Below, piece by piece: positions 52,847-62,718 of a stretch of DNA of 64,000 nucleotides; position 1 is the stretch's first letter; each line of letters starts with the position of its first letter. The stretch comes from RYN-230 sp963813975 (GTDB lineage: Bacteria > Actinomycetota > Actinomycetes > Streptosporangiales > Streptosporangiaceae). The DNA is taken from positions 463,432 through 527,431 of the forward strand of contig CAWFAP010000005.1 in NCBI GenBank assembly GCA_963813975.1, in the 5' to 3' direction. The notes under the pieces are model-generated. The model made no database searches. It had not been told where the DNA came from and was given only the letters and a program-made list of their open reading frames with translations. Both the position numbers and the translations under genes were made by a program.

Positions 52847-53743
52847 ATGAGCACAACCGGTGACCGCGCGAGCGGCGAACTTCGTGACGGATACGCCGAG
52901 GTCGGCGACCAGCGATTGCATTACGTCGAGGCCGGCGATGGGCCGCTGATCGTGCTGCTGCACGGCTTCCCCGAGTTCTGGTACGGCTGGCGGCAGCAGA
53001 TTCAGCCGCTCGCGGCGGCAGGGTTCCGGGTCGTGGCACCGGACATGCGCGGCTATAACCTGTCCTCCAAGCCAGACGGTGTCGCGGCGTACGACATCGG
53101 CCAGCTGACCGCTGACATCAGCGCTCTGGTCAAAGAACGCGGTGCCCAGTCCGCGATGCTGGCCGGTCACGACTGGGGCGGAAGCGTCGCCTGGGCCACC
53201 GCGATGGCCCATCCGGAGGTCGTGGACCGCCTCGCCATCCTCAACGCGGCCCACCCGCGGAAGCTGTCGCAGGGACTGCACCACCCCGGCCAGCTCCGCA
53301 AGTCCTGGTACTTCTTCTTCTTCGACCTCCCCGACCTGCCCGAAAGCATCGTGCACGCCAACCACTGGCACTTCTTCCGGCACTTCCTGCGCGACGCCCA
53401 CCCGGCTTTCACGCCGGAGGAGACCGACCGCTACATCGAGGCGTGGTCGCAGCCAGGTGCGGCCACCGGGATGATCAACTACTACCGGTCCTCGGTGCGG
53501 ACCTCACCGAAGAAGGCCGAAGCGGCGCTTCGCCCGATCAAGGCGCCCACCCTGGTCATCTGGGGCCAGCGCGATCGCTACCTCGGCGAGGAACTAGCGG
53601 AGCCCGACCACGACGACGTACCCAACCTGGACCGCGTCGAGCGCCTGCCCGACGCGTCGCACTGGGTGCATCACGACGAGCCCGAGCGCGTCAATCGGCT
53701 GCTCATCGACTTCTTCGCCCCCGCCCGGCCAGCCGGGAACTGA
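52847..53743 (+). CDS. Epoxide-hydrolase-like alpha/beta hydrolase
   Basis: A 298-residue alpha/beta hydrolase. The HGFPEFWYGW oxyanion/proximal motif, nucleophile elbow GHDWGG (Asp), acid in WGQRDRYL and histidine in ASHWVHHDEPERVN match the epoxide hydrolase/haloalkane dehalogenase group. The Asp nucleophile and HGFPEFW suggest epoxide hydrolase. RBS AGGGAGG is 5 nt before ATG 52847. It is 42 bp behind the LuxR gene and likely expressed with it. Confidence 0.9.
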   Translation: MSTTGDRASGELRDGYAEVGDQRLHYVEAGDGPLIVLLHGFPEFWYGWRQQIQPLAAAGFRVVAPDMRGYNLSSKPDGVAAYDIGQLTADISALVKERGAQSAMLAGHDWGGSVAWATAMAHPEVVDRLAILNAAHPRKLSQGLHHPGQLRKSWYFFFFDLPDLPESIVHANHWHFFRHFLRDAHPAFTPEETDRYIEAWSQPGAATGMINYYRSSVRTSPKKAEAALRPIKAPTLVIWGQRDRYLGEELAEPDHDDVPNLDRVERLPDASHWVHHDEPERVNRLLIDFFAPARPAGN

Positions 53744-54058
53744 CTACGGAGTCGACGGCGCGGGCACCCGGGCCGGGTTCGAGATCGCCAGGCTGCTGTT
53801 GGCCCTGGCCTGCGTCGCACTTACGCTCCGCCGGGGTTCCCGGCAAGATGCGGGCCTCGGCGAACGGCGGCAGCCGCTGGGCACCATCGCCGGCCGGATG
53901 ACCAAGGACTTGGCCAGGCTGTCCCCGGCTCGACGCACGGATCGAATCTGGAGGATTGCTGCAGGCTCCACCTCAACTCCGAAGCTGCCCCAGTCGTCCA
54001 GCGGACCTTCATCGGTGAACCCCGGACCAGCCAGGGGCGGTCAACTGGCTGACCCGCA

Positions 54059-54086
54059 GTCGCCCCAGGGTCCTCACTGGGGCGAC
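54059..54086 (+). terminator. Intrinsic terminator after the hydrolase
   Basis: GTCGCCCCAG and CTGGGGCGAC form a perfect 10-bp stem with an 8-nt loop. Confidence 0.65.
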
Positions 54087-54114
54087 GGGTTGCCCTGAGC
54101 CGTCATTGTGAACA

Positions 54115-54143
54115 ACGAGCAGAGACCGTGGTCCTCTGCTCGT
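54115..54143 (+). promoter_or_regulatory. Long hairpin in the leader of the DHA2 exporter gene
   Basis: ACGAGCAGAG pairs with CTCTGCTCGT, with an inner GACC/GGTC pair. It lies about 170 bp before the exporter start and may be a second terminator or an attenuator. No antibiotic-leader peptide is evident. Confidence 0.4.
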
Positions 54144-54312
54144 AGCTCCAGGGAGGAGGCGGCAGCGATGGTGAGACTGGCGGACTGTCGGATCACAGGA
54201 GACTGTCGGGACAGGTGGATGTCTGGCGGTGAATGTGACCACTCACTGTGCTGGGAACGCCTGCTGATGGGAGCCTTCCTGACAGCGGCTGCCGCTTCGG
54301 GTGGTGAGCCAG

Positions 54313-55932
54313 ATGGCTGAAGCCCCGGGGACGTCGTCGCGGCAGCGGTGGACCCTGGTGCTGGTGTGCACGGCGGCGTTCATGTTGCTGCTGGACATCA
54401 CCATAGTGAGCGTGGCGCTGCCATCGATTCAGCGGGATCTGCGGGCGAGCCTGCCTGATCTGCAGTGGGTAAGCGCCGCCTATGCCCTGGTGCTGGCCGT
54501 GCTGCTGCTGCCGGCGGCCACCCTGGGTGACCGGCTGGGCCAGCGCCGGCTGTTCCTGGCCGGCCTGGTCATCTTCACCGCCGGGTCGCTGGCGTGTGCG
54601 CTGGCCTGGACTGCGCTGGCGCTGGAGTTGTTCCGCGCGCTGCAGGGAGTCGGCGGCGCGGTGCTGTTCGCCACCGCCACGCCGCTGCTGCGCGCGGAGT
54701 TCTCCGGCGCTGCCCTGGCCCGGGCGCTGGGCGTCTTCGGCGCCACGATCGGCGGCGCCAGCGCCATCGGGCCGCTGGCCGGCGGGGTGCTGACCGACAC
54801 ACTGGGCTGGCGGTCCATCTTCTTCGTCAACCTGCCCATCGGCGTGGTGGCGTTCGCGGGCGGGGTGGCCCGGCTGCGCGAATCCCGCAACCCGGCCGGC
54901 GGCCGGGCCGACTGGGCAGGCACGGCCCTGGTCACCGTGGCGCTGACCGCGCTGATGTTCGCGCTGATCCGCGGCAACGCGCTGGGCTGGGCGAGCGCGG
55001 CGATCGTGGCCCTGCTCGCGACCGCAGCCGTGGCCTTTGCCGGGTTCGTGATATACGAGCTGCGCATCGCCGCCGCACCCATGGCCGACCTGCGCCTGTT
55101 CGCCCGGCGCAGCTTTGCCGCGACCGGGTTCGTGGCGTTCGCGATCTCGGCGACGGTCATCGGGATGATCATCTACCTGTCGCTGTATATGCAGAACACC
55201 CTCGGCTACTCCCCGGTCCAGGCCGGGCTGCGGTTCCTGCCGCTGTCGCTGGCCTCCTTCGCGGTCGCCCTGCTGACCGGCCGGCTGATCGGCAAAGTGG
55301 CGATGCGGGTGCTGCTGGGCGTGGCCATGGCCGCGGCCGCAGCCGGGCTGGCCTCGATGGCCCACCTGACCGCCACCTCCACCTGGCTGGTGCTGCTGCC
55401 CGGCCTCATCCTGGCCGGGATCGGCCTGGGCATCACCTCCACCGGCCTGGCCTCGGCAGCGCTTGCGGCGGTGGAGCCGGCCCGCGCCGGGATGGCCGCC
55501 GGCCTGACGAACACGCTGCGCCAGGTCGGCACCGCCACCGGCGTGGCCGTGCTCGGCGCCCTCTACGCCTCCCGCGTCACCACCGCCACCCTGCACGCCC
55601 TGGCCGGCCTGCCCGCCCCGCCCGGCGCCGCCCACCGGCTGGCCGCCGCCGTTGCCTCCGGCGCCGGTACCCGGGTAGCCGCCGTGGTCCCGCCCGCCGC
55701 CCGCGCCGCGGTCACCCACGCCGCCCGCGCCGGCACCGTCAGCGGGCTCAACGACGTCCTGCTCGCCGCGGCCGCGTTCGCCGCGCTCGGCGCGATAGCT
55801 GGCTTCGCCTACGGACCCGACCCAGCCAGGCAGCCGCCGCCCAGCCCCGCCCCTGGCGAACTGGCCGCCCAGACGGCCCCCGCCCAGCACCAGGCCCAGC
55901 GACCGGCCGGGTCCGAAACAACGGCGCCATGA
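54313..55932 (+). CDS. DHA2-family MFS exporter
   Basis: A 539-residue MFS protein with 14 membrane helices. The DHA2 markers are visible: LDITIVSVALPSIQRDL in helix 1, LGDRLGQRRLFLAG (motif A), GPLAGGVLTDTLGWRSIFFVNLPIG (motif C and end of helix 5/6). The family exports drugs and lipids using the proton gradient. ATG at 54313 is preferred over GTG at 54301. The last ~40 residues are a Pro/Ala/Gln-rich cytoplasmic tail. No regulator is adjacent. Confidence 0.9.
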   Translation: MAEAPGTSSRQRWTLVLVCTAAFMLLLDITIVSVALPSIQRDLRASLPDLQWVSAAYALVLAVLLLPAATLGDRLGQRRLFLAGLVIFTAGSLACALAWTALALELFRALQGVGGAVLFATATPLLRAEFSGAALARALGVFGATIGGASAIGPLAGGVLTDTLGWRSIFFVNLPIGVVAFAGGVARLRESRNPAGGRADWAGTALVTVALTALMFALIRGNALGWASAAIVALLATAAVAFAGFVIYELRIAAAPMADLRLFARRSFAATGFVAFAISATVIGMIIYLSLYMQNTLGYSPVQAGLRFLPLSLASFAVALLTGRLIGKVAMRVLLGVAMAAAAAGLASMAHLTATSTWLVLLPGLILAGIGLGITSTGLASAALAAVEPARAGMAAGLTNTLRQVGTATGVAVLGALYASRVTTATLHALAGLPAPPGAAHRLAAAVASGAGTRVAAVVPPAARAAVTHAARAGTVSGLNDVLLAAAAFAALGAIAGFAYGPDPARQPPPSPAPGELAAQTAPAQHQAQRPAGSETTAP

Positions 55933-56137
55933 CATGCGGTCAGCGCTGCGGGTACAGCATTTCGATCACAGCGCGGCCGAGTTGGGACCCTAGAGGCGTC
56001 GGTGATTGTCAGCGAGAGCGGTCAGGATCTCCTCCCCACGTTGTCAGGGTCGCCGGCCGCCCCAGGGTCAGGGCGATCTGCGACCAGGTTCGACCCATAC
56101 TGGTCGAAAACTCGGTTACTGGTTCTGGCCTGGAATT
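55933..56137. other. Short gap before the decayed region
   Basis: No recognisable gene; start of the remnant-rich region that continues to the IS element. Confidence 0.4.
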
Positions 56138-56310
56138 TCACGCGGCGAGCCGGTACTCGTTGAGCAGTCCGCCCAGACACTGTCGGCGTCGGATCCTGTT
56201 GATCCGTGCCGGGAACGGGATCATGTTGGGTTCGTCCTCAGGAGCACGCGGAAGCATCCCGCCGCCTCGGTGGCTGCGCCCGGCGTTGTGATCGGCGACG
56301 TACAGCGCGA
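56138..56310 (-). pseudogene. C-terminal remnant of an IS3/IS481-type integrase
   Basis: The frame ends ADHNAGRSHRGG, then EDEPNMIPFPARINRIRRR and LGGLLNEYRLAA. This is the typical tail of actinobacterial rve-type transposases, in which a HY-N-x-x-RPH block is followed by a PFP/RRR segment. No DDE residues remain upstream, so only the last ~55 codons survive. The upstream context is unrelated. Confidence 0.65.
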
Positions 56311-56613
56311 TGACGTGCTGCCGGACCGGATCAGTCAGGCCTGCGACGCGGGTCTGCCTGCGCGCCAGCTCCACGGCACACTGACGAAGTCCGGGAAACC
56401 AGGGCATCTCAACCCGTATGCCGCTTCGCTGGCCGACCCCATCGCTCTGCAGGATGCGGGTCCCTCACCTCCGGCAGCATGCTCGTTCCCGCGCTGACCC
56501 GGTGAAAGCCCGGCAACGGGGGGAGGCTGTCGCGGGCCAGCGAACCGGAAGCGTCCACGGCCGCGGACATCGGTGGCACGACGTGGTGTTGCGTGGTCGC
56601 AGTCGGGCGAAGT
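56311..56613. other. Gap between two remnants
   Basis: About 300 bp with no supported gene; frame fragments only. Confidence 0.35.
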
Positions 56614-56791
56614 GAAAAGCGGCGTGATGCTGGAACAGGAACCCGTGCGCCGAGTCGGGGTAGATCTTGACTTGGGCGTGCGGGAGCAGGTAGGAGAAGC
56701 GAGGCCAGGAATGCATGGCATCGCGGGCCATCTGCTTGATTGTGTCGGGTGGTGCAATAGAGCCACCGGCTCCGGCGTTATTGAACGTCAC
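56614..56791 (-). pseudogene. Alpha/beta hydrolase remnant with internal deletion
   Basis: The frame starts MTFNNAGAGGSIAPPDTIKQMARDAM, the N-terminal oxyanion part of alpha/beta hydrolases. It then jumps to SYLLPHAQVKIYPDSAHGFLFQHHA, the C-terminal catalytic-histidine segment of the same family. The nucleophile and ~130 residues between are gone. The frame after the histidine is noise. It is a fused deletion remnant. Confidence 0.6.
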
Positions 56792-56924
56792 GACTCGCCG
56801 GGACGGCGCCAGCGCCTTGCCGTCACCCGCGCGGACTCTTTGACCGTAACCGGTGATAACTCAGTGACAAATGATCTTCAAAGGCAAACGGGTCAGGACC
56901 GTCGTGGACCTGACCTGCGATTCA

Positions 56925-56998
<74 letters not shown>

Positions 56999-57578
56999 GA
57001 TTTGAGAAAGGCCAGCTCAGAGGCTCCTCTTCACAAAGGTTGGGAGCGGTTTAGGAAAGATCATCCAGAAGATGATCTCCCAAATTCCTCCCAATTGATC
57101 AAGGAGATTCACCGTCCCGGTGACCCTGCTTAGGCAGTCCTGCGCCCGCTGCAACGGATAACGACAGGAACCTGGATCAACCGGACTGCCTGCAAAGGAC
57201 GCGCAGATCCGGTGGACCCTGCTCTCCGGGCAGGTGCCGCAGCTCCCATGGGTGTTCAAGTCGGAGGGCGAGCACACCTAAAACCCAATACATCCTGTCG
57301 GCTGATCTGGTGTTCAGCGTTCAACCGTGAGAGATTGGATAGCGCCGGTCAGATCCAGCATGCGGGCAGTGCCATCGCCGCAGCCGGGCACCACCTGCCC
57401 AGTCAGCCCGCTATCCGCCAGCCGAAACAGCCCGGAAGCCGTTGAACCCCCTGCACCCAGCATGACAGCCGGGCCGCCACCACGCCCGCACCAGATTCCC
57501 GCCTGCGGCGGATCAGGCACCACACCCCAGCAAGTCACGCGCCTCGTGAATGATTACAGCTAGCCGGGCCACGCCTAA
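56999..57578. other. Gap between the tRNA remnant and the IS element
   Basis: No recognisable gene; one minus-strand frame (57314-57538) has no family match I can name. Confidence 0.4.
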
Positions 57579-58549
57579 GTGAGTGTTTGATAAATCGTCG
57601 GGCCTGACGGCTGGCTGGCCTGCGGCGTGGCGGTCCCTGAACATGCTGAGCGCGGGCACCATGATCCTGATTTGTGACGATCAAGAAAAACATGGGGCCC
57701 GCGCGTGCTCAGCCTACGCGGCTGCGGCGGCCCGGCCGGCGTTATCCCTCTGACCTGGACGACGAGGAATGGGCCGTCCTGGAGCCACTGCTGCCACCAG
57801 CCCGCGCAGGCGGGCGGGGCCGCCCGCCGGTCTAGTCCCGGCGGGCCATCGTGAACGCGATCTTGTACGCGGACCGGACCGGCTGCGCCTGGCGCTACCT
57901 GCCGAAAGACTTCCCGCCCTGGCGCACGGTCTACGGCTACTTCGCCGCCTGGCGCGACAATGGCACCCTGCAGCAGATCCATGACCAGTTACGCGAGGCC
58001 GCCCGCACCGCCGCCGGACGCAACATCACGCCCACCGCGGCGGTCATCGACTCCCAGTCCGTGCGGGCCGCGGACACGGTACCCAAAGCCACCCGGGGCT
58101 GGGACCAGGCCAAGAAGGTCAACGGCCGCAAGCGCCACATCGCCGTGGACACCGCGGGGCTGCTGCTGGCCGTCGTGGTCACCGCGGCCAGCACCCAAGA
58201 CCGCGACGCCGCGAAGCCGCTGCTATGGAATCTGCGGCGCGCGTTCCCCGGCGTGAAGCTCACCTGGGCTGACGGCGGCTACGCCGGCAAGCTGGTCACC
58301 TGGGCCGCCACCGCCTTGCGGATGACCCTGGAGATCGTCCGCCGGCCCGATGACCTGCACACCTTCCAGGTCCTGCCCCGCCGCTGGGTCGTCGAGCGCA
58401 CCTTCGCCTGGATCACCACGCACCGCCGCTGCGTCCGTGACTACGAACGCCTGCCCGCCAGCCACGAAGCCATGGTGCTCTGGGCCATGGTCGCCCTGAT
58501 GACCCAGCGCCTCGCCCAGCAACGATGAGCCGAATTATCAAACACTCAC
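57579..58549 (+). mobile_element. IS5-family insertion sequence
   Basis: 15-bp perfect terminal inverted repeats (GTGAGTGTTTGATAA, 57579-57593, and its complement 58535-58549) bound a 971-bp element. It is flanked by a direct TAA duplication (57576-57578 and 58550-58552), as expected for IS5-type target sites. One transposase gene fills it. Confidence 0.9.
57674..58528 (+). pseudogene. IS5-type transposase interrupted by an in-frame stop
   Basis: The frame opens with GTG 57674 (or ATG 57692) and reads SDLDDEEWAVLEPLLPP, then a TAG at 57833-57835. It continues in the same frame with SRRAIVNAILYADRTGCAWRYLP to the end. The DDE residues are visible: DSQSVRAAD, TWADGGYAG and RWVVERTFAWI. Only one stop codon inactivates it, so the element is recently damaged or needs suppression. 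Confidence 0.85.
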
Positions 58550-59029
58550 TAAGGGTGTGCCGCCAGGGATGCGACCCTGACGTAGAGGCGGTCGGTGACG
58601 GCGGTGGGCCGGATCCGGCCATGCCGTGCGCGCGGCAATCGTGGCGTGCGAGCAGCCAAGTACAGATTGCTCGGCTCGGCGGTCATCCGCGGCAGCGCCA
58701 GGCGTCATCGTAACCGGCCGATACCCCGACGGAGATTCTGGTCGAGGGGCTGACCGGCCTCGTCATCTTCATCTTCACCGCGGAATGGGAGGCCACGGCA
58801 CTGGGATCGTGAGTGAGAAGCCTGGTGTGAGCGGCCCTGTGCGATAGGATCCGACAGTTGCCGACCAGAACGCGAAACGTCCGACCCAGGCGCTAGCCTG
58901 CCGGGAAGGTGCAGTCTGGCCGCACGACCTAAGGTATGCCGCCGAGTACAGGTGAATTGATTACGTGGGCCGCGGGCCGGTGCTCGTCAGTGTTTGTCCG
59001 CGAAAGCGCTGAGGAAGGGTGCGGCAGCA
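58550..59029. other. Gap between IS element and methyltransferase
   Basis: One short frame (EILVEGLTGLVIFIF, about 58736-58812) resembles a coding remnant. Otherwise no supported feature. Confidence 0.35.
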
Positions 59030-60302
59030 GTGGCTACCTATGCGGTGAAGCTGCACCGCAGTGACGATCTAGAGCTTCCTCGCCACGTGGACGGCTGCAG
59101 CGAGGGGACCTTTCAGCAATGGTGCTCCGATCAGGTAAATGCGGGGGCCCGGCTCGCCGTGGACTTGTTCTCGAGGCAGGCGGCCTCAGCCTGGGTCTGG
59201 CAGAGGTCGGCTGGACCATTGCGCTGGCCGTTGACCATGACGAGAAAGCCCTGCAGACCCATCGGCACAACTTCCCGGGCTTGGCCCTGGCCCGGAATCT
59301 GGGCGACGCCACGGAGCGCCGCGCCCTGCAGACCATGCTGGCGGGAGTCGAGGTTGACCTGCTCGCGGGCGGCCCGCCGTGCCAGCCATTCAGCCGGGCC
59401 GGCCTCAGCAAGATTCGCAGCCTGGTCGTCGCGGGTCATCGGGAGCAGGATGACCCGCGGCGGGAACTATGGCAGGCCTTCCTGGACATAGCGCTGGCGC
59501 TCCGGCCCCGTGCGGTCCTGATGGAGAACGTGCCCGATATGGCTCTGAGCGATGACTTCTCTGTCATCCGGAAGATGATGGGCGCTCTGGAGAGCGCCGG
59601 TTACTACACCCAGCTCATCCTGGTCGATGCCTGGCGCTACGGTGTTCCGCAGCACCGCAAGCGCCTGATCCTCCTGGGCCGCCGGGATGCCGAGCACTTT
59701 CCGTGGCCCGCCCGCCAGGATAGCCCGCCGACGCTCCGCGAGGCCATTGCGGATCTGCCGAGTCTCGGCCAGACAACCGGTGCGCGAATCTTGCCATATA
59801 CGGGCCGGGATGATCTCCCGGGATTCGCCCGGAAGATGCGGGATGGCATGCAAGACGGGTTCGTGTGGATGATCTGACCCGGCCCGTGCGCGACGATGAC
59901 CGCGAGATATTTCAGATGATGGATTCCAGTACCCTGTATGGCAACTTGCCACCGGAGAAGCGCCGCTATTCCGCGGATACGTTCGATGATAAGTACAAGA
60001 AGCTCGACTGGGACTCGCGGAGCCGGTCAATTACCGCGCACATCGCCAAGGACGGTTACTGGTACATTCACCCCAGCGAGCTGCGTACGCTGACCGTGCG
60101 CGAGGCGGCGCGCATCCAGACCTTCCCGGACCGGTTCCGCTTCGCCGGGACCCGGAGCGATGCCTTCCGCCAGATCGGCAACGCCGTCCCGCCGCTGCTG
60201 GGCGCGGCCGCCGCGGCCGTGCTGCAGCCGCTTGCGCCCGGCTCCGAGGCCGGCAGGCGCAGGAGGGCGCCTCCCGGTGGGCCGCCATCCGGGCCGCGCT
60301 GA
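59030..60302 (+). pseudogene. C5 cytosine DNA methyltransferase, split by two frameshifts
   Basis: The three reading frames together give one complete dcm-type enzyme. Frame one (GTG 59030) ends ARLAVDLFS. A single missing base near 59172 joins it to AGGLSLGL, together motif I. Motif IV with the catalytic cysteine is GGPPCQPFSRAG, then MENVPDM and YGVPQHRKRLILLG. At 59868-59875 the loss of one more base makes an early TGA; the third frame resumes with DDLTRPVRDDDREIFQMM and ends with GNAVPPLLG (motif X). All catalytic motifs are intact apart from the two breaks. The enzyme would methylate cytosine for a restriction system. Confidence 0.85.
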
Positions 60303-60343
60303 CCAGATGGGCGCGGCAGGAGCAGCGCGGGCGGTACTGGTAC

Positions 60344-60847
60344 ATGCTGCCGGGACCGAGTGTGACGCTGGCGGTCGCGGCCGTGGTCACCCTGCTGACT
60401 CGCAGGCCCGTGCCCACGGCGGGAGCCGAGTACGCCCTCCAGACCATCCGCGGCCGCGTGCGCCTGAGCACGGCCGATCTCGACCAGCTGAGCCAGGAGT
60501 TGTTCACCGAGTCGGGCCAGGCCATTGTGGCGCTGTTCCGACCGCTGCTCCGCCAGCGGAACGTCTGGAATGACGCCGCGCTGCTCGCGGATGCCCTGCG
60601 CCTGCGGACCAGCCAGGAACGGACCTTCCTGCTCCTGGCCGGAAATGACGTCCTGCTGGCCACGCAGCCCACCCTGCGGGTGGCGGCCCGCGTGGCCAGC
60701 AGCGAGTCGCACAAGGTCAACCGGCTGAGCAACGGCCGTGTCAACCTGGCCACGCTTATCGGCGTAGGCCAGGACGCCCCGCTGAGGGCGGCGGCCCTGC
60801 GGCTGCTCGGTAACACCATCTGCCTGCCGACGCCGCCGGCCTGTTGA
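60344..60847 (+). CDS. Endonuclease-III-like small protein, C-terminus frameshifted
   Basis: About 168 residues. The end reads CLPTPPAC and then stops, but the next base frame reads CPLEANC. Together they give C-X6-C-X2-C-X5-C, the [4Fe-4S] loop of endonuclease III family glycosylases. The preceding TLRVAARVASSES matches the family's post-HhH helix, but the catalytic aspartate position appears to be threonine and I see no clear helix-hairpin-helix. A mismatch glycosylase beside a C5 methyltransferase would fit the repair of methylcytosine deamination, as known for M.MthTI. The start is uncertain, with open frame upstream. Confidence 0.45.
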   Translation: MLPGPSVTLAVAAVVTLLTRRPVPTAGAEYALQTIRGRVRLSTADLDQLSQELFTESGQAIVALFRPLLRQRNVWNDAALLADALRLRTSQERTFLLLAGNDVLLATQPTLRVAARVASSESHKVNRLSNGRVNLATLIGVGQDAPLRAAALRLLGNTICLPTPPAC

Positions 60848-60932
60848 TCGCTGCCCGCTCGAGGCGAACTGCGCCAGCAGCGCCCGCCAGGACGTCCCGC
60901 AGGTTCTTTTCTAACCGCGGGCCGCCCACCCC

Positions 60933-62698
60933 TCAGCCTCGCCGCGCCGCCAGCGGGCGGATATTGGCCGGGGGAGTCCACCCGGCCGAGCGCACGCTTT
61001 CCCCAGCAGGCCTCTTTCTTGCACCATTCCGTCACGTTGGCCGAGCCCGGCGGGCGGACAAGGACCTGGCGGACCTGCCCGGCCACGTCGGGAATGACGG
61101 CGGCCAGCTCATCCGGCAGTCGCTGGAGGTTCCAGATAAGCTGGAGATCCAGGTTACCGAGACTGTGCCGGATAAGCGCCAGGACATGGGCGGTCGTCTG
61201 GCCGAGGTAGCCGCCGAATTTCTCCTTCTGGATGAGATCGCGAATATGGCTGAACAGTATTGTCTTAGCCACGAGATCCCGGAAGTACTCCGGAGATGGC
61301 GTGGGCCGCTCGCCCAACTCGCCGTCTATGGTCCAGGTCCGGAAGCATTTTTCCGACCCTGGCACACGATGTGGGGCCGCAGGCCGTAGGCGAACTCGGA
61401 CTTAGCGGCGTCCGTCTTGGTGAATCGCTGGCGCCGGGGATTGTCCTGCTCGAACTCCCGCCGCCGTGAAACGATGAGATAGCGGCTCCGGTCCACGTCG
61501 TACTGGCCGCGGACCCGCTCGTAGTACCAGCGGGTCTGTCGAGAGATGCTATCGGTGGGCGGGCGCCCAGATAGACCGGGAGAGTCGCTCCAGGCCCACA
61601 TGAAACGGGCTGTTGCCCTCGAAGTCGGCAGCGGTGACGGCGTTCTGCGAGTTGGCGCACCGCGAGATCTCCGGGACCAGCTGTCAGCAGGTCCTGATCA
61701 GCGATCAGCGGTGATTTTGGCCGGAACGTAGACTGGTCCGATAGGTCAATGCACCGTCGGGCGGCATTATGGAGGGACGCCGTGGTCTGGCCGCCGTTGA
61801 CGATCTGCAGGTCGCTGAGGCTCGGCCAGGTAGCGTGCCGTCGCCGCGCTCCAGTCGGGCCTCGGCGGGGCGGTGGCGGAGACGCCGTTGTTGTAGGCGA
61901 GGAAACGGCCGGGCTGCACGCTGATCGTCTCGGCTATGCCCTTGTTGACCCTGCCACGTGCCTGCAGGAAGGAGCGGACGTTACGCTGGAGCAGTCGGCT
62001 ATGATACTCGTCGTAGAGTTCCGCGAGTAGCTTCCGGGGAGGACGGCCATCGGCGCCCGGTATCCGTCCAGCTGTTGGAGCGATTCCAGGCAGTTAATGG
62101 TATAGCCGCGGGCATCCAGGTCGATGAGAATCTCTTCCTGGCGCTTGCCCGGAACTGGCAAGGCGGTGTAGTCGCGTGATGTCCCACAAGCTGACCGTGG
62201 CGGGCAGCCGGGCAATCGTGGATTCCTTGAGCCGCAGCGCCTTCACTGACCCGTCCGTAACGATGAAAATCCGGATCAGCTGCAGACCGGGCCAGGCTGA
62301 GTGAATCCGCTCCGCCATGTCAAAAGCCGGGTTGGTCGGCATCAGCAGCTTGTGCTGGCCCGTGCGGCAGAATTCCGCGTACGCCGAGATACCGCGGAAC
62401 ATCTGGCCGATCCGGTCCCGCCCGACGGGGGCGCCGTGCAGGCCGAACTCGGCGGCGACTAGGTGCAGGATCGTCCCGTCCCCGGCTAGGTCATCACGGC
62501 GACCTCGATCGTGCGGTTCTGCCAGGGCATGTGCAGGTAGCAGGCCTCCAGGTCATCCATGCTGCCGTCATCGATGAGGAGCTCCCCGACGATCGTGACA
62601 AAGGCATCACGCGTCATTAGCTCGGGCTCGGCCTCGACCCGCTCGTGAACTCGCTCGTGGAGGCTGGTGGCAAAGTCGGCGAGATCCTGATCAGCCAT
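60933..62698 (-). pseudogene. AIPR-family (abortive infection) protein, multiply frameshifted
   Basis: Pieces in several frames together form an AIPR protein: MADQDLADFATSLHERV (62698), FDMAERIHSAWPGLQLIRIF, SLWDITRLH, IDLDARGYTINCLESL, RNVRSFLQARGRVNKGIAETI, PGRFLAYNNGVSATA, LQIVNGGQTTASLH, WYYERVRGQYDVDR, RQRFTKTDAAKSEFAYGL and EWCKKEACW. The order and spacing match the family. At least five frame changes are needed, around 62490, 62160, 62030, 61880 and 61700 (approximate), plus others near the end. AIPR proteins occur in abortive-infection and restriction-linked loci. The gene cannot be translated as it stands. Confidence 0.8.
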
Positions 62699-62718
62699 GT
62701 CGGCCCTTCTCATCCTTG

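Larger units (their letters stand above)
53744..54312. other. Intergenic region with two hairpins
   Basis: About 570 bp between the hydrolase and the MFS exporter. It holds the terminator hairpin at 54059-54086 and a second hairpin at 54115-54143. No gene is supported. Confidence 0.5.

Noticed and set aside
54193..55935. 580-residue minus-strand ORF
   Set aside because: Antisense of the MFS exporter; Gly/Gln/Arg-rich repeat-like translation.
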